This document shows positions 1-6,223 of a stretch of DNA of 12,541 nt, one piece after another (the first letter of the stretch is position 1; each line of letters starts with the position of its first letter). Source of the stretch: Oscillospiraceae bacterium (GTDB lineage: Bacteria; Bacillota; Clostridia; Oscillospirales; Ruminococcaceae); NCBI GenBank assembly GCA_031285945.1, contig JAITVF010000039.1, positions 1 to 12,541 on the forward strand, read 5' to 3'. Under the pieces are notes generated by a model that had not been told where the DNA came from, ran no database searches, and was given only the letters and a program-made list of their open reading frames with translations. Position numbers and translations under genes: made by a program.

Positions 1-289
1 CCAGGGGGGCCCTGCCGAGATTGGTGTGAAGAATTACGCCGGTGAGGTTGACTACCCGGCGCAAACCCGGCCTTGAGTCGCGCTCTGCCCGCGAAAGGGC
101 GCGGGCCGCCAGCGCGTCGGTATCGGGCAGGGCGGCTGTTTTCCCCGCGAGAATATCCCCGCGCAGCGCTTCTAGGACTGATCTTACCGCGCGCAAGGCC
201 TCGTGGCGCGAAAGGGTCTCGAGCGCATTATGCTCGGCGAGCTCGTCCACCCTGGGGATATCCCTCAACAGTTCCTGCTTCCCGTTCAT
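1..289 (-). CDS. selA: L-seryl-tRNA(Sec) selenium transferase, N-terminal part (runs off left edge)
   Basis: SelA is a PLP enzyme that converts Ser-tRNA(Sec) to Sec-tRNA(Sec) using selenophosphate. Reading the minus strand from the ATG at 289-287 gives 96 codons with no stop before the window edge. The protein begins MNGKQELLRDIPRVDELA and reaches VVNLTGVILHTNLGRAPL near residues 78-96, the SelA family signature (usually V-N-A-T-G-V-V-L-H-T-N-L-G-R-A). The catalytic PLP lysine lies further on and is not in the window. An AAGGAG ribosome binding site (298-303 on the complement) sits 8 nt before the ATG. The gene is divergent from the glycine reductase operon, whose GrdA and GrdB need selenocysteine, so the context fits. 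I see no frameshift. Confidence is high because of the signature and the context; the rest of the gene, and a possible selB or selC beyond it, cannot be seen. Confidence 0.92.
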   Translation of the reverse strand, partial: MNGKQELLRDIPRVDELAEHNALETLSRHEALRAVRSVLEALRGDILAGKTAALPDTDALAARALSRAERDSRPGLRRVVNLTGVILHTNLGRAPL

Positions 290-325
290 GGCTGTCTCTC
301 CTTGTTCGGCGTGATGTATGTGTTC

Positions 326-353
326 ATTGTAGCGTAAGCGCCGGAAAAATCAA
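326..353 (-). promoter_or_regulatory. Probable selA promoter
   Basis: On the minus strand a -35 TTGATT (353-348) and a -10 TACAAT (331-326) are separated by 16 bp. The predicted start of transcription is near 319, giving a leader of about 30 nt before the selA ATG at 289. This is inferred from consensus match only. Confidence 0.6.
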
Positions 354-366
354 GGGCTCGCGAAGA

Positions 367-388
367 AACGGCAAAAGTTTTTGCCGTT
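367..388. promoter_or_regulatory. 22-bp perfect palindrome between divergent promoters (candidate operator)
   Basis: Arms AACGGCAAAA and TTTTGCCGTT flank a central GT. It lies between the selA -35 (ends at 353) and the grd -35 (starts at 433), upstream of both predicted transcription starts, so it is not transcribed from either promoter. It also has no T-run. It is therefore more likely a protein-binding site than a terminator. Its outer 8-bp arms and 22-bp length recur exactly in the stem of the riboswitch terminator at 621-642. The regulator is unknown. Confidence 0.5.
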
Positions 389-432
389 ATTAGCCCCGAT
401 TGCGTAATGGCAAATTTTCGGAGGACATACCC

Positions 433-461
433 TTTACAATTGTTTGTGAATGTGATAGAAT
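433..461 (+). promoter_or_regulatory. Strong extended -10 promoter of the glycine reductase operon
   Basis: The -35 TTTACA (433-438) and -10 TAGAAT (456-461) are 17 bp apart, with TGA directly before the -10 as an extended -10 element. Transcription should begin near 468, about 30 nt upstream of the glycine riboswitch aptamer. This is a close sigma-A match and the only good promoter seen upstream of grdX. Confidence 0.75.
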
Positions 462-484
462 TAACGTGGGACAAAAATTGAATA

Positions 485-606
485 CGGGGATGAATATTGC
501 GGGAGAGTCCGTAAAGGACGCCGTAGGGGCAAACAGCGCGGAAGGGCCAGTCCGTGGCTGCGAAACTCTCAGGCACCAGTACCGCAGTACGACCCGCCTC
601 TGGAAG
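485..606 (+). promoter_or_regulatory. Glycine riboswitch, apparently a single aptamer
   Basis: The conserved landmarks of the glycine (gcvT-type) aptamer appear in order: GGGAGAG (501-507), GACGCCG then GGGGCAAA (about 517-533), and GAAACTCTCAGGCACC (572-587). GCGGG (499-503) can pair with CCCGC (593-597) to close P1, and CTCTGGAAG follows, as in other glycine riboswitches. Only one aptamer is evident; a second full copy would not fit before the terminator at 615. The upstream segment GGGGATGAATATTG resembles the leader that can form a kink-turn with sequence after the aptamer. With a terminator directly downstream, the likely logic is that glycine binding prevents termination and turns the operon on. 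That fits a pathway that consumes glycine. Confidence 0.88.
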
Positions 607-614
607 CTTTATAA

Positions 615-658
615 CAGGGGAACGGCAAGCAGCGTTGCCGTTCCCCTGTGTATTTTTT
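615..658 (+). terminator. Intrinsic terminator of the glycine riboswitch expression platform
   Basis: A perfect 14-bp stem is formed by CAGGGGAACGGCAA (615-628) and TTGCCGTTCCCCTG (635-648), with loop GCAGCG. It is followed by TGTATTTTTT (649-658). It lies directly between the aptamer and grdX, so it is the likely regulated terminator. The stem core at 621-642 repeats the arms and spacing of the palindrome at 367-388. Confidence 0.88.
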
Positions 659-699
659 GGCCGTCTGTGATATTTTTGTCAATGACAGGAGCCTCGGCG

Positions 700-1098
700 A
701 TGGCAAACTTTTGCATAATCACAAACAATCCTATGGTTATGGAAAAATACCCCTGCGTGACAACCCTGCTCGATACCTCGGTCGAAGGGGTGTTCAGGGC
801 GGCGAGAGACGAAATTCATCTTGGCGCGGCGCTTGTAAACCACCCCCTTTCGGGCAGCGTAAAGCCGAACGAAAGCCCTTACAAGAGCCTTGTGCTGGCA
901 GGGGGGGGCGGGCCTGTGGACTTTGCCTCTTTGCGGCTTATAGAGGGCGCGAAGGAGGTGCTCGATAAGCTGCCACCCAAAAACAGGCGGTATTCCAAAG
1001 AAACCCTCGAGGACTTTATGGTAATTGATCTTGATCTTTTGAATTCCGCCGTCTCGGCCCTTCCCGCCAGATATCACATGGTACCAGACCGGCGGTGA
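700..1098 (+). CDS. grdX: GrdX family protein
   Basis: This is the first gene of the operon, 132 residues, starting MANFCIITNNPMVMEKYP. GrdX is a small protein found at the head of glycine and related reductase operons; its biochemical role is not established. I chose the ATG at 700 because AGGAG (687-691) sits 8 nt before it. An ATG at 682 is in frame but overlaps that site. The open frame extends back to 400 through the riboswitch and terminator, but that upstream stretch is regulatory RNA and not protein. There is no signal peptide or membrane segment, so it is probably cytoplasmic. The gene ends 31 nt before trxB. The call rests mainly on position, the N-terminal ITNNP-like start, and length. 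Confidence 0.85.
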   Translation: MANFCIITNNPMVMEKYPCVTTLLDTSVEGVFRAARDEIHLGAALVNHPLSGSVKPNESPYKSLVLAGGGGPVDFASLRLIEGAKEVLDKLPPKNRRYSKETLEDFMVIDLDLLNSAVSALPARYHMVPDRR

Positions 1099-1129
1099 CG
1101 CCGCTCTTAAGATTAAAGGAGTTGTTATT

Positions 1130-2350
1130 ATGGCTGAGATCTATGACATTCTTGTAGTGGGCGGAGGCCCGGGCGGTCTCGCCGCGGGCATTTACGGGAG
1201 CCGCGCAAGGCTAAAAACCGCCATTCTCGAAAAAGGACGCCCCGGCGGGCAGGCCGCCTCTACAATGGAGATGGAAAACTATCCCGGCTTCTATAAGGAG
1301 TCGACCGGCCCCGCAATCATGCAGGAGTTTGCCAATCACGCCGAGCACTTCGGCACCGCAATACTCAAGGGCGTGGCTGTCGACGTTGACTTTACCGGCC
1401 CCGTCAAGAAGGTAATTACCCGCTCGGGCGAGACCCACGAGGCCCATTGCGTGATTCTTTCCCCCGGTGCCGAGCCCCGCTCCCTTAACATTAAGGGCGA
1501 GGGCAAGCTCAGAGGCAAGGGCGTATCCTACTGCGCCACCTGCGACGCCGACTTTTTTGAGGAGCTCGACGTTATGGTGGTCGGCAACGGAGACGCCGCC
1601 ATCGAGGAGGCCATGTACCTGACCAAGTTTGCCGAAAGCGTAACCGTAATCGTGATTCACGACGAGGGGATACTCGACTGCAACAAGGCGAGCGCCGAAA
1701 AGGCCTTTAAGAACTCCAAAATCAAGTGGATCTGGAGCTCTGTCCTAGACGAGATCAAGGGTGACGAGCTGGTCGAGAGCGTCGTTATCAAGAACATAAA
1801 GACAAACGAGCTCACCGAGATGGAGACCAACGGCGTATTCTTCTTTGTGGGCACCGTTCCCAAGACCGAATTCCTTGCGGGTAAGATTGAGCTTACAAAG
1901 CAGGGTTACATAGCTACAAACGACCTGATGGAAACCAATGTCCCCGGCGTTTACGGCGTGGGCGACGCTAGGGACAAATACCTGCGCCAGGTCGTTACCG
2001 CCGCCGCCGATGGAGCCATTGCCGCCGTGGCCGCTGAAAAGTACCTGGCCGAGATGGAATCCTTCCGCGAGCAGGTCCTTGACGCCAAAACCCCCGTCCT
2101 GCTCGCCTTTTGGGCGCCACAGGTCGAGGAGAGCATAGCCGCTATCGGCGTGCTTGAGTCGGTCGCCGAAAAAAAGGGCGGGGCCATAGGGCTAGCCAAG
2201 CTCGACACCTACCGCAACAAAAAGACCTCGGCCACTTACAATGTGGAAAAAATCCCCACCGTGATTCTCTTTAACAGGGGCGAAATCGTCGGGCGCATCG
2301 ACGGCGCGTTCACCGCGGCCGACGTGGAAGCACTTATAGGGAAGATCTGA
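1130..2350 (+). CDS. trxB: Thioredoxin reductase-type flavoprotein with a degenerate thioredoxin-like C-terminal domain
   Basis: This 406-residue flavoprotein should pass electrons to TrxA for glycine reduction. The FAD-binding GGGPGG motif is at residues 11-16 and the redox-active CATC at 135-138, as in low-molecular-weight thioredoxin reductases. A second Rossmann motif GNGDAA lies at 152-157. The usual HRRxxxR motif that binds the NADPH 2'-phosphate is replaced by IHDEGILDCNKA (176-187), so NADH, ferredoxin or another donor is possible. The final FAD motif is VYGVGDAR (274-281). Normal TrxB ends near residue 310. This one adds about 95 residues (308-406) that look like a thioredoxin fold, with FWAPQVEES where WCxxC should be and a retained IPT cis-proline motif, but no active-site cysteines. 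AAAGGAG (1115-1121) is 8 nt before the ATG. A repeat element separates it from trxA. Confidence 0.92.
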   Translation: MAEIYDILVVGGGPGGLAAGIYGSRARLKTAILEKGRPGGQAASTMEMENYPGFYKESTGPAIMQEFANHAEHFGTAILKGVAVDVDFTGPVKKVITRSGETHEAHCVILSPGAEPRSLNIKGEGKLRGKGVSYCATCDADFFEELDVMVVGNGDAAIEEAMYLTKFAESVTVIVIHDEGILDCNKASAEKAFKNSKIKWIWSSVLDEIKGDELVESVVIKNIKTNELTEMETNGVFFFVGTVPKTEFLAGKIELTKQGYIATNDLMETNVPGVYGVGDARDKYLRQVVTAAADGAIAAVAAEKYLAEMESFREQVLDAKTPVLLAFWAPQVEESIAAIGVLESVAEKKGGAIGLAKLDTYRNKKTSATYNVEKIPTVILFNRGEIVGRIDGAFTAADVEALIGKI

Positions 2351-2357
2351 GATTTTT

Positions 2358-2520
2358 AGGGCTTGTTTGATAAATGTTCCAGTTCGTGCTTTTGCTAAAA
2401 TTTTGGTGGATTTTGTGTGAGGAGGACGCCGCTTGGCTGACGCCAGGCAAGGACGACGAACTCAAAAGCTGTCAAAATTTGGCAAAATGACGAACATGGG
2501 TTATTTATCAAACAAGGCCC
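2358..2520. mobile_element. MITE-like palindromic element, copy 1 (inside the grd operon)
   Basis: The left terminus AGGGCTTGTTTGATAAAT (2358-2375) is matched inversely by ATTTATCAAACAAGGCCC (2503-2520), apart from one extra G. The inverted similarity continues inward imperfectly (GTTCGTGCTTTTGCTAAAAT against the complement of the right arm). It ends in GCTTGGC/GCCAGGC around a TGAC loop (2438-2441) exactly at the element's centre, so the whole unit can fold as one long hairpin. It carries no ORF. It lies between the trxB stop and the trxA ribosome binding site. Copies 2 and 3 are at 10898-10997 and 12071-12103. It is either a non-autonomous transposon remnant or another dispersed palindromic repeat. 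Confidence 0.8.
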
Positions 2521-2573
2521 AGCTTAAGCTTCCCCGCAAGACCGCCAAAATCCAGTTTTAAGGAGAGGATAGC

Positions 2574-2900
2574 ATGATTGAGCTTACCAAGGAAAATTTT
2601 GACGCTGAGGTCCTGGAGGCGGAAGGCCTCGTCTTCGTGGATTTCTGGAGCCCCAAATGCGAAAGCTGCATGGCGCTTCTGCCCGACGTTGAGGCTCTTG
2701 CCGCAAACAACGGCGGAAAAGCGAAATTCTGCAAGCTGGACACCGCCGGCAACCGCCGCCTTGCCATCGCGCAGAAGGTTCTGGGTCTGCCTACCTTCGT
2801 ATTCTACAAAGACGGCGAAAAGATTGCCAGCTTTGAGAAGGACGCCCTCGAGTCGGGCGGCATAGAGCAGGTTCAGAAAAAGCTTGACGAGCTCGCTTAA
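2574..2900 (+). CDS. trxA: Thioredoxin of the glycine reductase system (CESC active site)
   Basis: This is a 108-residue thioredoxin, the normal length. The fold is visible from MIELTKENFDAEVL through FVDFWSPKCESC (21-32) to the cis-proline loop GLPTFVFY (71-78). The active site is C29-E-S-C32 in place of the usual CGPC; non-standard active sites are known in thioredoxins of amino-acid reductase operons. Its job is to re-reduce the Sec-containing GrdA, using electrons from TrxB. AAGGAG lies about 8 nt before the ATG. The MITE-like element just upstream separates it from trxB, but no promoter or terminator is obvious in between, so it should be co-transcribed. It is cytoplasmic, with no signal peptide. 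Confidence 0.93.
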   Translation: MIELTKENFDAEVLEAEGLVFVDFWSPKCESCMALLPDVEALAANNGGKAKFCKLDTAGNRRLAIAQKVLGLPTFVFYKDGEKIASFEKDALESGGIEQVQKKLDELA

Positions 2901-2906
2901 GCGGGA

Positions 2907-2967
2907 CGCGAAGGGAAGGCTTACTTCGCGGGCAAAGCCGTCTGCGTGATTTCGGCACAAACGGCTT
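2907..2967 (+). other. Two intercistronic hairpins between trxA and grdE
   Basis: CGCGAAG (2907-2913) pairs with CTTCGCG (2924-2930), and AAGCCGT (2935-2941) pairs with ACGGCTT (2961-2967). Neither is followed by a T-run, so they are not typical terminators. They might be mRNA processing or stability elements. This is a structural observation only. Confidence 0.35.
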
Positions 2968-3024
2968 CCTGTTGGTTCTACCTGGAGTTGTGTCCGTTTC
3001 ATCATATGGCAAAGGAGGATTTCA

Positions 3025-4311
3025 ATGCGTTTGGAACTTGGCGACATCCTGATTAAAGACGTGCAGTTCGGCGCCAAAACAGAAGTTAAGGACGGCGTTC
3101 TGTTTGTCGATAAGGATGCGCTGGCGAAAATCGCCGGAGACGACGAGCGAATCAAATCTGTAGAAGTGTTTCTGGCGCGGCCCGGCGAGTCTGTCCGCAT
3201 CATCCCGGTAAAGGATGTCGTGGAGCCCCGGGTCAAGGTGGAAGGCCCCGGCGGGCTTTTCCCCGGCTTCATCGCGGGGGTGGAGCAGGTGGGAAGCGGC
3301 CGCACAAACGTCCTTAAGGGCGCGGCGGTGGTCACCACAGGCAAGATAGTCGGCTTCCAGGAGGGCATTATCGATATGTCGGGGCCTGGAGCTCAGTACA
3401 CTCCCTTCTCTAAAACCTGCAACGTTGTCGTTAAGGTTGAGCCCATCGATACCCTAAAGCAGCATGAGCACGAAGTGGTAGTCCGTCTGGCGGGCTTCCG
3501 CGCCGCGACTTATCTGGGCGAGGCCGGCAGGGACGTTAAGCCCGACGCCGTTCGCGCTTTCGAGACCAAACCCCTTCTTGAGCAGGCCAAGCAGTATCCC
3601 GATCTTCCAAAGGTCGTGTACGCTTACATGCTTCAGACCCAGGGGCTCTTGCACAACACATACTTCTACGGGGTTGACGTTCGCCAGATCGTGCCTACCT
3701 TCATGTACCCGACCGAGGTTATGGACGGCGCCATCACAAGCGGAAACTGCGTTTCTGCCTGCGACAAGAACCCTACCTACGTTCACCAGAACAGCCCCGT
3801 CATCGAGGACCTTTATACAGAGCACGGCAAGACCATCAACTTCCTTGGTTGCGTAGTCACCAATGAAAACGTCACCCTTGCGGACAAGGAGCGCTCCTCC
3901 AACATGACCGCAAAGCTGGTCGAATTCCTTGGCGCCGACGCCGCTATCATCTCTGAGGAGGGTTTTGGCAACCCCGACGCCGACCTTGTGATGAACTGCA
4001 ACAAGATCGAGAAGAAGGGGATAAAGACCACGCTCATTACCGACGAGTACGCAGGGCAGGACGGCGGAAGCCAGTCTCTGGCCGACTCGACCCCTCTGGG
4101 CGACGCCTGCGTGACCGCCGGCAACGCCAACGAGGTTATCACCCTGCCCGTTATGAAGACGGTTCTCGGTTACCCCGAGGTCGCCAACGTAATCGCGGGC
4201 GGCTGGGACGGAAGCCTCGCGGCTGACGGCTCAATCACCGCCGAGATTCAGGTGATCACCGGCGCGACCAACGAGCTGGGCTTTAACTACCTTACGGCAA
4301 AGACAATCTAA
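3025..4311 (+). CDS. grdE: Glycine reductase component B, pyruvoyl-forming subunit precursor (alpha/beta)
   Basis: GrdE is a 428-residue proprotein that is cleaved into two subunits of component B. The new N-terminus becomes a pyruvoyl group that is thought to form a Schiff base with glycine. The sequence ITSGNCVSACDKNPTYVHQN surrounds Cys242, matching the position of the pyruvoyl-forming cysteine described for Eubacterium acidaminophilum GrdE. Cleavage between Asn241 and Cys242 would give fragments of about 241 and 187 residues. AAAGGAGG precedes the ATG by about 5-6 nt. The C-terminal part is rich in Gly/Ala and includes ITDEYAGQDGGSQSLADSTP. The gene lies 39 nt before grdA in the same operon. 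No selenocysteine codon is present, and length and content are normal for the family. Confidence 0.96.
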   Translation: MRLELGDILIKDVQFGAKTEVKDGVLFVDKDALAKIAGDDERIKSVEVFLARPGESVRIIPVKDVVEPRVKVEGPGGLFPGFIAGVEQVGSGRTNVLKGAAVVTTGKIVGFQEGIIDMSGPGAQYTPFSKTCNVVVKVEPIDTLKQHEHEVVVRLAGFRAATYLGEAGRDVKPDAVRAFETKPLLEQAKQYPDLPKVVYAYMLQTQGLLHNTYFYGVDVRQIVPTFMYPTEVMDGAITSGNCVSACDKNPTYVHQNSPVIEDLYTEHGKTINFLGCVVTNENVTLADKERSSNMTAKLVEFLGADAAIISEEGFGNPDADLVMNCNKIEKKGIKTTLITDEYAGQDGGSQSLADSTPLGDACVTAGNANEVITLPVMKTVLGYPEVANVIAGGWDGSLAADGSITAEIQVITGATNELGFNYLTAKTI

Positions 4312-4350
4312 GTATTGTTGTATTCTATTTCAAAGGGAAGGAGAAAGATC

Positions 4351-4803
4351 ATGGGCATTCTTGAAAACAAAAAGATTGCGATACTCGGCGACCGCGACGG
4401 CATTCCGGGAATGGCGATCGAGGAATGCGTCAAGACAGTGAGCGGCACGGAAGTCGTATTTTCTACGACCGAGTGCTTCGTCTGAACAAGCGCGGGCGCC
4501 ATGGACCTTGAGAATCAGGCAAGGATCAAAGACCTTTGCGACAAATACGGCAACGAGAACCTTATCGTTGTATTGGGGGGAGCCGAGGCTGAGGCCTCCG
4601 GACTCGCCGCCGAAACCGTATCCGCGGGCGATCCTACCTTTGCAGGTCCTTTGGCAGGGGTCCCGTTGGGACTCAAAGCGTACCACATGCTCGAGCTCAA
4701 GGACGAAATTGACCCGGCTGTTTACGAAGAGCAAATCGCTATGATGGAGATGGTGCTTGACGTTGACGCCATCAGGCAAGAGGTCGAGACCTACCGCAAT
4801 TAA
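4351..4803 (+). CDS. grdA: Glycine reductase selenoprotein A (TGA at 4483-4485 read as Sec45)
   Basis: Selenoprotein A carries the carboxymethyl-selenoether intermediate from component B to component C and is then re-reduced by thioredoxin. The gene must be read from the ATG at 4351 through an in-frame TGA (codon 45) to TAA at 4801-4803, giving 150 residues, near the family's usual size. The start is [20 protein letters not shown] and the redox motif is [16 protein letters not shown], where U45 and C42 form the CxxU pair seen across GrdA proteins. The match on both sides of the TGA rules out a broken gene. AAGGAG (about 4338-4343) precedes the ATG by about 7 nt. A possible SECIS hairpin follows the TGA. 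A hairpin directly after the stop separates grdA from grdB. selA upstream supports Sec use. Confidence 0.96.
4503..4527 (+). promoter_or_regulatory. Candidate SECIS hairpin of grdA
   Basis: CCTTG (4506-4510) pairs with CAAGG (4520-4524) around the loop AGAATCAGG, with weaker pairing outside. The apical loop starts 28 nt after the U of the Sec TGA, inside the spacing expected for bacterial SECIS elements, and its second base is G. The stem is short, so the exact structure is uncertain, although some element must exist here for Sec insertion. Confidence 0.45.
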
Positions 4804-4807
4804 CACG

Positions 4808-4832
4808 GGGTCATAAAGACACCCTATGACCC
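4808..4832 (+). other. Intercistronic hairpin between grdA and grdB
   Basis: GGGTCATA (4808-4815) pairs perfectly with TATGACCC (4825-4832) around a 9-nt loop, starting 5 nt after the grdA stop. There is no T-run. It could stabilise the 3' end of grdA mRNA or shape the GrdA to GrdB ratio. The role is inferred. Confidence 0.5.
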
Positions 4833-4850
4833 TGGAAAGGGGGTAACGCA

Positions 4851-6149
4851 GTGAGCAAAGCACGAGTTGTTCACTATATCAACCAGTTCTATGCCGGAAT
4901 CGGCGGCGAGGAAAAGGCCGATACCCCGCCCGAAAAGCGGGACGGTACCGTCGGCCCCGGTATGGCGTTCCAGACGGCGCTTAAGGACGTTGCCGATATC
5001 GTAGGCACCGTTATCTGCGGCGACAGTTACTTCAACGAGCACCTGGAGGAGTCCTCCGCAAAGGTGCTGGAGTACATTAAGAGCTATGACCCGCAGATCG
5101 TCATCGTAGGCCCCGGCTTTAACGCCGGCCGTTATGGCATGGCCTGCGGCACCGTTGCTCAGCTGGTCGACGAGAATCTTCACATTCCGGTAGTCGGCGG
5201 GCTCTATCCCGAAAACCCGGGCTGTGAGATGTATAAGCGCTACGGCTACTTTGTAGAGGTGGGAAATTCCGCCACCAGCATGAGGACAGCCGTTCCCGCT
5301 ATGGCCGCTATCGTTAAGAAGCTGGCCGCAGGCGAAGAGGTTACCGAGGGCTTTATGGAAAAGGGCCTGAGGAAGAACTACTTTGCCGAAAAGCGCGGGA
5401 GCCGTCGCGCGGTCGACATGCTCTTAAAAAAGATCGCCGGGGAGGAGTTCGTCACCGAGTATCCCATGCCGGTGTTCGACCGTGTGGATCCGCAGCCCGC
5501 CATCAAGGATATCACCAAGGCGAGAATTGCCCTGGTTTCATCCGGCGGCCCGGTGCCTAAGGGCAATCCGGATCACATCGAATCCTCCAGCGCCTCCAAG
5601 TTCGGCAAGTACTCTCTTGTCGACATCGACGACTTTACGCCCGAAAACGGCGAAACCGCGCACGGCGGCTACGACCCCGTTTACGCCAACCTGGACCTTG
5701 ACCGCGTTCTCCCCGTGGACGTGATTAAGGAAATGCTTAAGGCCGGCGAGATCGGCAGCCTGCACGACTACTGGTACGCAACCGTCGGCAACGGAACCTC
5801 TGTTGCCAACGCGAAAGCCTTTGCCACTCAAATCGCTGAGGATCTCATCGCCGATCATGTTAACGGCGTGATCCTCACCTCTACCTGAGGCACCTGCACG
5901 CGTTGCGGTGCAACGATGGTAAAAGAGATCGAGCGGCACGGGTTCCCGGTCGTTCACATGTGCACGGTCGTTCCCATCTCCCTGACGGTGGGCGCGAATC
6001 GTATCGTTCCTACTGTGGCTATTCCTCACCCGCTGGGCAATCCCGCCATGGAGCCCGCGGATGAAAAGGAACTTCGCCGCAAGCTGGTCAAAAAGGCCCT
6101 CAAGGCTCTGACGACCGAGGTAGACGGGCAGACCGTATTTGGGGACTGA
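4851..6149 (+). CDS. grdB: Glycine reductase component B gamma subunit, selenoprotein (TGA at 5886-5888 read as Sec346)
   Basis: GrdB is the substrate-activating selenoprotein of component B and works with the pyruvoyl subunit from GrdE to transfer the glycine-derived carboxymethyl group to GrdA. It starts at GTG 4851 after AAAGGGGG (about 4837-4843), with MSKARVVHYINQFYAGIGGE. The reading frame passes an in-frame TGA at codon 346 and ends at TGA 6147-6149, 432 residues in all, typical for the family. The Sec site is GVILTSTUGTCTRCGATMVK, giving a UxxCxxC redox motif (U346, C349, C352). Downstream sequence (VVPISLTVGANRIVPTVAIPHPLG) is normal GrdB, so the TGA is recoded and the gene is not disrupted. 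A good SECIS hairpin lies at 5901-5915. A terminator-like hairpin at 6196-6223 separates it from grdC. Confidence 0.96.
5901..5915 (+). promoter_or_regulatory. Candidate SECIS hairpin of grdB
   Basis: CGTTGC (5901-5906) pairs perfectly with GCAACG (5910-5915) around the loop GGT. The loop begins 21 nt after the U of the Sec TGA, within the known 16-37 nt range for bacterial SECIS elements, and it starts with G as required. A competing fold, GCACC-T-GC with GC-GGTGC (5890-5911), has a bulged T but places the loop closer to the TGA. Confidence 0.6.
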
Positions 6150-6195
6150 TTCCCAAGCGGCCTTACAAAACGAAACGGTAACAACTCCAATCGGG

Positions 6196-6223
6196 AGCCG
6201 GGGAGCAGGACTCCCCGGCTTTT
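6196..6223 (+). terminator. Terminator-like hairpin (possible attenuator) between grdB and grdC
   Basis: AGCCGGGGAG (6196-6205) pairs perfectly with CTCCCCGGCT (6211-6220) around the loop CAGGA, and only four T residues follow (6220-6223). The GC-rich stem with a short T-run suggests partial termination, which would lower grdC and grdD expression relative to grdA and grdB. No new promoter is evident before grdC. Confidence 0.6.

Noticed and set aside
367..388. Palindrome as a transcription terminator
   Set aside because: It has no T-run on either strand and lies upstream of both predicted transcription starts.
400..699. Open frame upstream of and in phase with grdX
   Set aside because: It runs through the promoter, glycine riboswitch and terminator; the ribosome site at 687-691 and family-like start place the real grdX start at 700.
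1211..1660. Minus-strand ORFs inside trxB, grdE, grdC and grdD
   Set aside because: They are shadows of high-GC coding sequence with no ribosome sites or recognisable families.
4483..4485. In-frame stop suggesting that grdA is a pseudogene
   Set aside because: The TGA lies in the conserved CFVU motif and the protein continues normally after it, so it is selenocysteine.
5886..5888. In-frame stop suggesting a split grdB
   Set aside because: The TGA starts the UxxCxxC motif, family sequence continues to 6149, and a SECIS-like hairpin follows; it is selenocysteine.
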